NCBI GenBank assembly: GCA_965115885.1 | Contig: OZ220479.1 | Span: 2,046,001 to 2,110,000, forward strand | Reading direction: 5' to 3' | Length of the DNA: 64,000 nucleotides | From: BD2-11 sp965115885 | Lineage (GTDB): Bacteria; Gemmatimonadota; Gemmatimonadetes; Longimicrobiales; Gaopeijiaceae | Shown: positions 1-8,600 of the stretch, piece after piece | Position numbering within the stretch: position 1 is the first letter of the stretch | How the letters are laid out: each line of letters starts with the position of its first letter | Notes under the pieces: model-generated | Told to the model about the DNA's origin: nothing | Databases searched by the model: none | What the model saw: only the letters and a program-made list of their open reading frames with translations | Translations under genes and position numbers: made by a program

Positions 1-1
1 C

Positions 2-18
2 CGATTCTCGTTGAATCG
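2..18. other. Palindromic core-like site beside the integrase relic
   Basis: A 6-bp inverted repeat (CGATTC / GAATCG) with a 5-bp spacer lies 12 bp from the integrase relic. The arms and spacer length equal those of the site at 41881-41897. The intact integrase has a similar palindrome at nearly the same distance from its 3' end (11728-11742). This is the shape of a tyrosine recombinase core site. The role as an attachment site is inferred. Confidence 0.5.
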
Positions 19-30
19 ACTCGAGGGCAA

Positions 31-172
31 AGCCTGCGGCGGTTGCCCCAGCGTCTTTCGGACCCATCCCGCCCTCCGCTCGCGAATGAATCGGTCCCGG
101 CCCCTCTGGGAAAAAGGGTAGCCGGTTCGCGATCCCCCATCCGAAGAGCCCGAGGAGCATGCTCGCAGCTTC
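31..172 (-). pseudogene. Relic of a tyrosine integrase related to the one at 11747-12907
   Basis: Bases 31-60 align with the last codons of the intact integrase gene (11757-11788). Bases 61-172 align at roughly 80% identity with 12477-12590, its middle part. The junction at 60/61 therefore marks an internal deletion of about 690 bp. Small insertions also break the frame. The fragment has the same orientation as the intact gene, and its C-terminal end also faces a palindromic site. It is best read as the scar of an earlier, related element. The alignment was done by eye. Confidence 0.7.
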
Positions 173-540
173 TACGCGCAGGCGGCAGAAAAGGTGGTGG
201 TGTGAGGCGGGTCCGTGGCGCAGAGCGGAAGCAAGGGTTATGTCCATGAAAAACATGAGGTTAGCCAGTGATGTACAGCGCGGCGAGTGGGATCTGGTGT
301 GTCTGGCGCTCAACATGCGGCGATTGCATGTCCCGGCGGCGGCGTGAGAGGCCAAGCCTTCGTTTCCGGGAGCTTCCGGAGTCCATTGGGACCTGGAATG
401 CGGCGATTTCCTCCGTTGACGATCGGCTCTTGTTGCCATCCGAGCGGTTTGGTTGCCGGAAATCCGGGTTGGAAGCCCGACTGCCGGGACTTCACGCCCA
501 CTCGCAGGTCCTTCTGCCGCGCAAGCTCCTAGCTTCAGCT
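173..540. other. Intergenic region without a recognised gene
   Basis: About 370 bases with no convincing coding frame on either strand. Short open frames here have no family features. The region lies between the integrase relic and the 3' end of the redoxin gene. Confidence 0.5.
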
Positions 541-1206
541 TCAGCTTCGACCGATCTCCGCCAGCGCTTCGAGCACATCCTCGTTGCTGGGCCGGACGCG
601 GTAGTCGATCTCGATGAACTTCCAGCGTACCACGCCCTGTCTGTCGACGACGTAGACCGCGGGATGGGGAACCGGACGCCGGCTCCGAGCGTTGAAGAGG
701 CCGTAGCGGTCGATGACGGCGTGGTCCGGGTCGGCCAGGATAGGGTAGTCGAGGGTGCGGCCCTGTTCGGCGGCGACCCGATCGATCATCAGCTGCTGTT
801 CCGTGCGCTCGTCCACGGAGATGGCGAGAATCTCCGCATCCGCCCGCTCATCGGCGTCCAGCAGTTCGCTCAGCTCCCCGAGCTGACCGGCGCACCAGGG
901 TCACCAGTGCCCGCGGTAGAAGACGAGAACGACGTTCCTTCGCCCGCGGAAGTCGGAGAGAGCGAGGACTTCGCCCGAATGGGCGAGTAGCGAGAAGTCG
1001 GGCGCGGTATCGCCGATCCGCACGCGCCCGGTGTCTTGGGCGGGCAGGTCGCGACCGTCGGCGGGGCCCAAGTCGACCGTCCGGTCTGCGGTCCGGGGCG
1101 CATCCTCGCCCAAGGGAGGGACGGCGCCCCGGCGCCCGACCGCCAAGAAGTACCCCCCCAGCAGCAACGCGGCCAGCGCGATTCCCATTCCGGTGCGACG
1201 CGACAA
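541..1206 (-). CDS. Membrane-anchored redoxin (AhpC/TSA fold), probable selenoprotein with in-frame UGA
   Basis: Reading from a TTG at 1206 (GAGAGGG five bases upstream) gives 221 residues, provided the UGA at 901-903 is decoded. Residues 8-24 form one membrane anchor. The thioredoxin-fold domain starts near residue 68 with IGDTAPDFSLLAHSG. The catalytic segment reads FYRGHW-UGA-PWCAGQL, where relatives have FYRGHWCPWC. The UGA thus replaces the peroxidatic Cys (residue 102) and the resolving Cys at +3 is kept. The frame stays open and clearly homologous for 119 codons after the UGA (ILADPDHAVIDRYGLF, AVYVVDRQGVVRW). A hairpin follows directly. The gene lies 15 bases after an MBL-fold hydrolase gene in one operon. 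Likely role: thiol or peroxide reduction on the outer face of the membrane. The alternative is a TGC-to-TGA mutation or a sequencing error. Confidence 0.8.
867..903 (-). promoter_or_regulatory. Candidate bacterial SECIS element directly after the in-frame UGA
   Basis: On the coding (minus) strand a 7-bp perfect stem pairs 886-880 with 876-870 around a GGG loop (879-877). After one G.G mismatch two further pairs form (889/867 and 888/868). The loop begins 21 bases after the UGA. This fits the known spacing of bacterial SECIS hairpins and the usual G-rich loop read by SelB. Function is inferred from position and shape. Confidence 0.6.
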
Positions 1207-1221
1207 ATGCCCTCTCCCGGT

Positions 1222-2127
1222 TCAGTCGCGCGCGAGGCTGACGTAGACGCCGCGCACGAAACGCTCGGAGGCGTCGCCCCAATCCGGGTCCAGATCGGCG
1301 GTGGGCGCGGCGGCCACCACCTCGTCCTCCGTCATGCCTTCGGCGATCATGTCGCTCACCCGCCCGCGCACGGTGGCGATCATGTCGCGGTAGGCGCGCA
1401 ACGACGTCCTGTCCGCGATCTCGCCGTGCCCGGGAACGATGGCCGTATCATCCGTCGCGTGCGCGAGCACATGGTCGGCGACGGCAAGGATCCCGTCGAC
1501 GCCGCCGCCGCTGTCCACGTCGATGAACGGGTAGCGCCCGTTGAAGAACGTGTCCCCCATGTGCACGGCGTCGGCGTGCGCGAAGAACACCACGGCGTCG
1601 CCGTCGGTGTGCGCGTTGGGCATGTGGTGGACGCGGATGTCCTCTCCGTTCCAGTGGAAGCTCATCCGGTCGTTGAAGGTCACCACCGGCAATCCCTCCG
1701 GCGCGGACTGCCGGGAGCGTCCCGCCACGTCGGCGAACTCGGCGGGGTTGAGGCGGCGTCGGACGTTCTCGTGCGCGACGATCAGGGCGCCTCCGCGACC
1801 CAAGTTCTCGTTGCCGCCGGTGTGGTCGCCGTGCCAGTGCGTGTTCAGCACCCAGCGCACGGGCTCGCCGGCGATCTCCTCGACCGCCGCGAGTATTTTT
1901 TCGGTGAGCGGAGCGTACTGGTCGTCGACCAGGAACGCGCCGTCCTCTCCCACCGACAGGCCGATGTTTCCGCCCGCGCCGAAGAGCACGTAGAGCCCGT
2001 CGGCCACCCGTTCGGTGCGAATCTCGACCTGCGAGAAGTCCCGCTGAGCCGTCGCCGGAAGCGGAGCGAACGCCAGTGCGGCGAACGCGACCAGCGCCGT
2101 GCGCGACACGCGAGTCTCGGCTCTCAC
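1222..2127 (-). CDS. Exported metallo-beta-lactamase-fold hydrolase
   Basis: 301 residues from a GTG at 2127 that overlaps the previous stop by 4 bases. An N-terminal signal peptide ends near ATAQ. The zinc motif NTHWHGDHTGG (HxHxDH) is intact, followed by the further ligands in PNAHTDGDAV, HMGDTFFN and PGHGE. This is the subclass-B-like fold of periplasmic MBL hydrolases. Substrates in this family vary, and a beta-lactam role cannot be claimed. It sits between a small membrane protein gene and the probable selenoprotein redoxin gene in a tight operon, which suggests a shared periplasmic detoxification or thiol-related role. Confidence 0.85.
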   Translation of the reverse strand: MRAETRVSRTALVAFAALAFAPLPATAQRDFSQVEIRTERVADGLYVLFGAGGNIGLSVGEDGAFLVDDQYAPLTEKILAAVEEIAGEPVRWVLNTHWHGDHTGGNENLGRGGALIVAHENVRRRLNPAEFADVAGRSRQSAPEGLPVVTFNDRMSFHWNGEDIRVHHMPNAHTDGDAVVFFAHADAVHMGDTFFNGRYPFIDVDSGGGVDGILAVADHVLAHATDDTAIVPGHGEIADRTSLRAYRDMIATVRGRVSDMIAEGMTEDEVVAAAPTADLDPDWGDASERFVRGVYVSLARD

Positions 2128-2294
2128 CGACAGATCTTTCGACCGGTCAGGAACACGCCCGCAGCGCCCGCCAGGGCCAACGCGACCGACGCCGCGCTCG
2201 AGCTGACGACGAACCAGATCACCCCGTAGGACATCGCGAAGGTAGCGCCCAGCAGGGCGTAGAAGATCAGGGGGTTGTGGCGAACGGCGGTCAT
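2124..2294 (-). CDS. Small two-helix membrane protein
   Basis: 56 residues from an ATG at 2294. It is almost entirely two hydrophobic helices (about residues 8-29 and 32-48) with a basic tail GRKICR. Its TGA overlaps the GTG of the MBL-fold gene (GTGA), so the two are probably translationally coupled. It is the first gene of the three-gene operon that ends with the redoxin. No family is recognised. Confidence 0.65.
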   Translation of the reverse strand: MTAVRHNPLIFYALLGATFAMSYGVIWFVVSSSAASVALALAGAAGVFLTGRKICR

Positions 2295-2426
2295 CGATCG
2301 GTCTCTCGGCTGGAATGGCGCGGCGGAGCGGTTCTCGCAGGTTTCGAATCTGCCCGCCCTCGAATGGCGTGTCAACGATGGTTGCGAACGCTCGGCGGTG
2401 GAAATCTCCCGCGGCCCGCAACGTCG

Positions 2427-2464
2427 CCGGAGGTGCGAAATCCGGTTGGATTTCGTTCCTCCGG
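2427..2464. repeat. Imperfect 17-bp inverted repeat with a 4-base loop
   Basis: Arms 2427-2443 and 2448-2464 match at 15 of 17 positions around the loop GGTT. It lies in the divergent space between the minus-strand operon (start 2294) and the plus-strand gene at 2535. It could be an operator or an RNA hairpin in the 5' leader of either transcript. No U-run follows, so a terminator is less likely. Confidence 0.6.
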
Positions 2465-2534
2465 TTGCGCTCCGTTTCCGGCCCGGCCACCCTCCCGAGA
2501 CGACTCGACGCCCCGCACCCCGGCCTCCCGACCC

Positions 2535-3221
2535 ATGCGAGACGCCCATTTCACTCCGGCCACCTTCCAATTCCTGGCCGAAATCGCCGCCAACAACGAC
2601 CGCAACTGGTTCGCGGCGCACAAGCCGCGCTACGAGGCGGACGTGAAACGGCCCGCTCTCCGCTTCGTTTCGGATTTCGCCCCCTGCTTGGCACGCATCA
2701 GCCCTCGCTTCCGCTCGGACCCCAGGGCTCGCGGCGGCTCTCTGTTCCGCATCCACCGGGACACGCGCTTCTCCAAGGACAAGAGCCCGTACAAGACCCA
2801 TGTCGGCATCCAGTTTCGGCACGAGGCGGGCAAGGACGCGCATGCGCCCGGCTTCTACCTGCATTTGGAGCCGGGAAGCGTCTTCGCAGGGTGCGGCGTC
2901 TGGCGCCCCGGCGGTCCCGCGCTGGGAAAGATCCGGGAGGCCATCGACGAAGACCCGAACGCGTGGCTGCGCGCCTCGCGGGACGAGGAGTTCAGGGCGT
3001 CGTTCGAGCTGTCGGGGGATTCTCTGATCCGGGCCCCCAAGGGGTTCGGATCGAACCATCCCCTCATCGAGGATCTTCGGCGCAAGGACTTCGTCGGGGT
3101 GGCCGAACTCGACGAGGCGACCGCCGTCTCCGATGGATTTCTCGACGGATTCGCCGAGCTGTGCCGCGCCGCGGCGCCGTTCCAACGCTGGCTGTGCGAG
3201 GCCGTCGGGGTGGCCTTCTGA
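2535..3221 (+). CDS. DUF2461 family protein
   Basis: 228 residues from an ATG at 2535. The sequence matches the DUF2461 (TIGR02453) pattern throughout: FTPATFQFLAEIAANNDRNW near the start, the basic RIHRDTRFSKDKSPYKTHVG segment near residue 75, and FYLHLEPGSVFAGCGVW near residue 110. The length is normal for the family. The biochemical function is unknown. It is transcribed divergently from the MBL/redoxin operon and followed by the plug-domain gene on the same strand. Confidence 0.85.
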   Translation: MRDAHFTPATFQFLAEIAANNDRNWFAAHKPRYEADVKRPALRFVSDFAPCLARISPRFRSDPRARGGSLFRIHRDTRFSKDKSPYKTHVGIQFRHEAGKDAHAPGFYLHLEPGSVFAGCGVWRPGGPALGKIREAIDEDPNAWLRASRDEEFRASFELSGDSLIRAPKGFGSNHPLIEDLRRKDFVGVAELDEATAVSDGFLDGFAELCRAAAPFQRWLCEAVGVAF

Positions 3222-3291
3222 GTTCCGGATCCGGGAAGCTTTTTCCGCCGGAACGGGTATGGATGGAAGGAGTCCGAAGGGAGGAGCCACC

Positions 3292-4074
3292 GTGTGGGAA
3301 CAGCAACCGTTGACGACGCGTCCGTCTCGAACCGCGCGAAGACGTCTTCCCGGAACGTGCGCACTGGCGGTTTTTCTCGCCGCCGTCCAGGGCGTCGGCG
3401 CGCTTCAGAACGCCGGATCGATCACGGGCTGGGTGTTGGACGAGCAGAGCCTCGATCCCGTGTCCGGTGCGCTGGTGGCGCTTCCGGGATTCGCCCACCA
3501 CCGCACCCGCACGGACGCCGACGGATGGTTCCGGATCCTCAACGTGCCCTCCGGGGAAGTGGTGATGCGCGTCGAAGGAGACGGATTCGGCACCCTCGTC
3601 GAAACGGTGGAGGTCGCCCCGATGGAGGAGTCGCTGGTCCGTCTCCACATGCACCGCGTCTCGCTCGTGCTCGATCAGCTCTTGGTGGAGGTTCCGCGGC
3701 TCGACGACCTCGGGCGCGGACACTCGGAAGCGCGCGTCGACGGGACGGGCGCGGGTTCGCGCACCGCCGCCGACCTCCTTGCGACCGGCGTTCCCGGCGT
3801 CACGGTCCAGCAACCCCAAGGCGGAGTCGGGGCCGGGGTCAGGATCCGTCTCCGAGGCGTGAACTCGTTTCTCCTCGGGGAGGAGCCGCAGATTTTCCTC
3901 GACGGCGTCAGGATCGACGCCGGCGGGCAGGATCGGGCGATGCTGACGCTCGATCGGATCCCGGCCTCGTCCGTGACGCGGATCCGAGTGCTGCGCGGTC
4001 CCGCGTCGACGTCGCGCTACCCGGGCGCCGCAGCGGGGATCGTCCTCGTTGAAACGATGAATCGGGGCGGGTAG
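3292..4074 (+). CDS. Plug-only TonB-receptor-like protein with carboxypeptidase-regulatory domain
   Basis: 260 residues. The GTG at 3292 was chosen because GGGAGGAG precedes it at good spacing; an in-frame ATG at 3259 is the alternative. A signal-like stretch covers about residues 20-40. It is followed by a carboxypeptidase-regulatory-like beta-sandwich (ITGWVLDEQSLDPVSGALV to GEVVMRVEGDGFGTLVE) and a TonB plug domain (TAADLLATGVPGVTVQQPQG, IRLRGVNSFLLGEEPQIFLD, RIRVLRGPASTSRYPGAAAG). The gene stops right after the plug; there is no 22-strand barrel. Convergent to the SusD/SusC operon. Such barrel-less relatives may act as surface or adaptor domains, but their job is not known. Confidence 0.8.
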   Translation: MWEQQPLTTRPSRTARRRLPGTCALAVFLAAVQGVGALQNAGSITGWVLDEQSLDPVSGALVALPGFAHHRTRTDADGWFRILNVPSGEVVMRVEGDGFGTLVETVEVAPMEESLVRLHMHRVSLVLDQLLVEVPRLDDLGRGHSEARVDGTGAGSRTAADLLATGVPGVTVQQPQGGVGAGVRIRLRGVNSFLLGEEPQIFLDGVRIDAGGQDRAMLTLDRIPASSVTRIRVLRGPASTSRYPGAAAGIVLVETMNRGG

Positions 4075-4212
4075 GCGAGAGTCGGGAATCCGGGTCCGAG
4101 CGGAAGAGCTGGTCCGGCGGCGCGGCGATGCGCTCCGCCCGCTCCCGCTCCGCGACCGAACCCGGACACCTCCGCGACGGGGAGGCGTCGACGTCGACTC
4201 CCGTCGGACGGG

Positions 4213-5553
4213 TCAGGTGCCCACCTGCTCGTTCTGGGCGATCGGGAAGCAGGTCGTGGTGCCGTAGACCTGACCGTACTGGTCCACCCCGTCCGGATGG
4301 TCGGAGCCGGGTTCGCCGAGATACGGGACGTTGAACGGGGTTCCGCGCCACCGCAGATGGTCTCTCTGACGGTGTCCGCCCTCGACGAAGAATTCCCGGC
4401 GGCGCTCCTCGATCACCTGACGGACGACGTCGTCCCGGGTGGGCAGGTCTTCGGCGGTCACGGGAGGAATTCCGGCGGCGGCGTGGAAATCGTCGAGAAT
4501 TCCGATCGCCGTGGCCAAGTCTCCGGACAGGGCCGAGGCTTCCGCGACGATCATGCGGGCTTCGCGCGAAGAGGCGACGATCACGTCCTGGGCCGCGCCC
4601 GCGGCAAAGCTCTCGGGCGTCTTGTCGTGGCGCCAAACGATGGTGGCGTTGTCGTGCCCGATGAGCCCGGTTTCCATCACCGTAACCCGAGGATCGGGCA
4701 CCCCCTTCCACCGCACGTCGCGGTAGCTCGGTGCCACGGTCGACTGCTGGTTGGTGTCGAGTTCGTTCGTGTTCGCCATCGAATTCTCGCGTCGGCTGTC
4801 CCCGTACTCCCGGGTCGCGTAGAAGTCCAGGCCGGGATCGTCCACGATCGACCGCGCGTCGGCGATGGCGTTCTCGTACTGGTCCAGATTCAGGTACGCG
4901 CGGGCTCGTCCGATCAGCGCGGCCTGGACGAGCGCCCGGCCCCGCTCCGTTTCCAACTGCCTCGCGAGACTCAGCGCCTCCGTGAACTGCTCCACGGCGA
5001 TCTCCAAAAGCTGTTCCGGAGTCCGGACGACGCCGTCCCCGTCGAGCGGCGTCCCGCAGAAGCCCTCTCCGAACACCACGTAGACGAAGGCCCCGTACGT
5101 CCGCATCTCGGCCAAGTACTGGGCGCGGTTCGGAACGTCCGCGTCGGAGAAGTTCCGAAGCCGGTCGAAGTTGGTCTCGAGCATGACCCTCGCCCGATGG
5201 AGCCGGCCGAATATGTTGTCCTGGTACTGGGGGAGGTTCCCCGGAATGTCTCGGATCTGCAGCCTTCGGCCGGTGAAGTTCCCCGAAGACTGGATGTACT
5301 CGTCGGAGTGCTTGGCCGCGAAGTCCACGTACTCATCCCACGCCCACTCGAAGTCGCCGATGGCGGATACTCGCATGGTGGCCGCCAAGCTCGGGTTCTC
5401 GATGTCCTCGGCCGTGACGTTGCCCGGAAGGTTCACCTCGAGGAGTTCGGCCGTGTCGCACCCTCCCTGCAGCGAGGCGGCGGCAAGCGCCGCGAGGCAG
5501 CACGTCCGCCGGAACCGCGGCGCCGCGCGCATCGTTTCGTCGTTCGTTTTCAT
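4213..5553 (-). CDS. SusD/RagB-like nutrient-binding lipoprotein
   Basis: 446 residues from an ATG at 5553 with GGAGGG upstream. A lipoprotein signal ends near SLQGGC. The rest is alpha-helical TPR-like sequence typical of SusD proteins: the N-terminal NPSLAATMRVSAIGDFEWAW region, a TPR-type stretch (ALVQAALIGRARAYLNLDQY), and the C-terminal ERRREFFVEGGHRQRDHLRW signature. It follows the SusC-like gene by 68 bases on the same strand. The pair should form an outer-membrane import complex for an oligosaccharide, peptide or other bulky substrate, which cannot be told from sequence. Confidence 0.92.
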   Translation of the reverse strand: MKTNDETMRAAPRFRRTCCLAALAAASLQGGCDTAELLEVNLPGNVTAEDIENPSLAATMRVSAIGDFEWAWDEYVDFAAKHSDEYIQSSGNFTGRRLQIRDIPGNLPQYQDNIFGRLHRARVMLETNFDRLRNFSDADVPNRAQYLAEMRTYGAFVYVVFGEGFCGTPLDGDGVVRTPEQLLEIAVEQFTEALSLARQLETERGRALVQAALIGRARAYLNLDQYENAIADARSIVDDPGLDFYATREYGDSRRENSMANTNELDTNQQSTVAPSYRDVRWKGVPDPRVTVMETGLIGHDNATIVWRHDKTPESFAAGAAQDVIVASSREARMIVAEASALSGDLATAIGILDDFHAAAGIPPVTAEDLPTRDDVVRQVIEERRREFFVEGGHRQRDHLRWRGTPFNVPYLGEPGSDHPDGVDQYGQVYGTTTCFPIAQNEQVGT

Positions 5554-5621
5554 GGCAGATCCCTCCGCGGCATCGTCCCAGGTCGGCGCTCCCGTTCCGG
5601 CTTCCTCCATCCCCGCGCGCA

Positions 5622-8600
5622 TCACCACGTCACCCGCGCGGTCGCCAGGAAACGCTTGAACATCGGAAATCCGTCCTGCGTGTAGGCCGAGATCCCTCCG
5701 GGATCGGTGCTCGTACCGCCCGTGTCCCGAATCTCCGAATCCACGATGGGGTGGCCGAAAGCTTCGCTCTGCGCCCTCCATGGCCTCCAGAGGTTCTGGC
5801 CGGAAAGCGTCAAATTGAGCCGGGACGCCCCGAGCCTCGCGGCCATGTCGGCGGAGAAGGTGTGACTCATCGACACGCTGCGCATGGTGATCTGGGAAGC
5901 GTCGAAGACTCCCGTCGGATTGACTTCTCCGATCTCGTCGTAGCCTAGGAAGACCGGGTCGGTCTTCTCGTTGATCGCCCTGGTGTTGCGGAAGAACAGG
6001 TGGGAACCCGCCGTGATGCCGTCCACCATGGTGTGTCCGCCGACGTACTGGAAATCGACGTAGAAGCGCGTGTTGGCAAGAACGGACACGGTCGCGTTGA
6101 AACCCATTTCGCGCGTCGGAACGGTCGAGCCCCTGTAGACCTCGGGAGCGGTCTCTCCGCTCGTGCAGGGCACGGGAGGTCCACCGCCCCGGGTGATCCG
6201 GGTGCCCGGGGCCGCGATCGGACCGCTCTCGCACATCACGTTCGTTGCGCGCGCCGCCAAGCCCGTGCCCACGATGTCCGCGGACACGACCACGGGCAGG
6301 AAAATGGACCCGAGCGGAAATCCCACCGCATGGCGCTGGCCCGTCCAGCCGGTGGTGAAGTTCCGTCCGAACACCGGGATCGGATCCAATCCGCCCAGAT
6401 CGAGCACCTCGTTCCTGTTCGCATGGAGCGACAGCCCGAGTTCGAACCCCACGGTGGGTCCCTGATAGGCGTCCACGCTGAGCCCGAGTTCGAACCCCGC
6501 GTTCCGAATTTCCCCGATGTTTCGGAGCTGGGAACCGGGGAAGCCGGTCGAAGGCTTCACCGGAACGCTGATCAGGGCGTTGGTCCGCCTCTGGTCGTAG
6601 TAGGTGACCTCGAGGCCGACCCGATCGCCGAAGAGCCCGGCGTCGAAGCCGACCTCCGTCTCCACGCCGACCTCGGGCTGCACGTCGGAGTTTCCGATCG
6701 TCAGCGGAGTCACGCCTCCGGAGCCTTGGAATCCCGGCTCCGGAGTGTAGAGCCGCACCGCGGCGAATTGGTCGGGCTGTTGCCCGGCCTTGCCCCAGGC
6801 CGCGCGGAGCCGCAGCGAGCCGAGCCAGTCCAGTCCCTGCAGGGCGGATTCCTCCGAGATCACCCAGCTTGCGCTCATCTTGGGGTAGACGACGAAGTCG
6901 TAGTCCGCTCCGAAGGCGGAGTTGTCGTCTCCGCGGAGGGCGCCGGTCAGGAAAATTCGATTCTGCCAGGAGACCTGCTCCTGGACGTACATGCCGACGG
7001 TCTTGTTGCTGGAGAATCCGTCGGACGTCTCTCTGACCTCTCCGGCGGAGATCGTTTCGAGACTGGGAACCGCGAATCGCGTGCCCCTGCCCGCGAGCCA
7101 CTCCGACGACCGCTCGTAGTACTGGACGCCGGACGACGTGGCCAGCGAAAGTCCGCCGAACGGATCGTAGGTCAGCGTGCCGGAATAGTCGAAGCTGAAG
7201 TTGTCGGTGTTGCGGAATTCGAGCCTCTTGTCGCCCTGGCGGCCGCTGATGCCGACCCGGCCGGACGAGTGGCGGTTCAGCCGAAAACCGTTCGTCTCCA
7301 CTTGGTCCAGTCCCACGACCAAACGGTGGGTGAACCACTCGAGCGGACGATGCGTGGCCGTGAGCGAATAGATGCTGCGGTAGACCTTCTGCCCGGAATC
7401 GAGCAGCTCGTCGTACAGGTCCGGCAGATAGGCGATGTAGCCTCGGAAGGGGCCGTCGAGCGCGTTGGGCGTGCCCGTGCCGATCTCGCATTGACCGCCG
7501 GGACAGGACCAGTGAAATCCGGTGACGCGCGCCGGCTGCCGCCCCGTCGTGGTGTGCAGTTCGGAGCGGATCGTTCCGAAGCCGAGGTCGACGGTCAGGT
7601 CCTCTCGAGGCAGCCAGTTGAGGTTCGCGCGCGCGTCCAGCCGGTTGTTGGTGTTGTTCGGGACGGGTCCTTCGTCGAAATCCCAGCCCGCCGTGAAGTG
7701 GTATCGGATCGCGTCGGTGCCGCCCGAGACGGTGCCCACGGTCCCCAGCGGCATGCCGATTTGGAAGTGCTCGAGGCCGTGCACTTCGTAGTCGCGCTGG
7801 AAGACGTTGACTTCCACGATCTCGCCGGGGGTGCACGGATCCGTCCCGCGGCCGGTGCAGGTGTAGAAGCTTCCCGGCCAATGCGTCTTGGGGTCCCGGT
7901 ACCAGTTCTGCCCCACCTTCGACGCGAGAGTGAACACGGGAGCCCCTCGGGCGCCCTTCTTGGTGATGATGTTGATGACCCCGTTCGACGCCTCCGTCCC
8001 GTAGAGCGTCGCCGCCGCCGGGCCCTTGATGATCTCGAGGGATTCGATGAGTTCGGGGTTGATGTCGTTCAGCCGCGAGGCCGGGCTCTGCGTGCCTACG
8101 CCCAAGGTCCCCTCGTCTCCCGGCCCCCCGTTGTTCACCCGGACACCGTCGATGTAGACGAGAGGCTGTCCCGAGAGAACCATGGATCCGGCGCCGCGGA
8201 TGCGCACGTTGTTGCCGCCTCCGACGTGGCCGCCGCCGTAGGCCACGTTCACGCCGGGAACGGCGCCTCCGAGCATGGTCTCGAAGTTGTCGCGGGGAGC
8301 GATCTCCTGCGTCTCCGCCACGGGGAGAGACCCGACCGTGGTTCCGAGGGAACGGGCCTGTTGTTCTCCCGCCGTGCCGGTAACCACGATTTCATCGAGG
8401 TCGATGGCCATCTCGACCAGGAAGAAGTTCACCTCGGTGGGGGGATCGGCCGTGACCGCGACCGCCCGTTCCGCGTCGCGGCGGCCGATCATCGTCGCCG
8501 TGAGGACGGCGTCCCCCATCGGGACGTTCAGCAGGACGAACCTCCCGTCGTTGTTCGTGACCCCGTTGATGCCCGCGCCTTGCACCCGGATCTCGACGCC

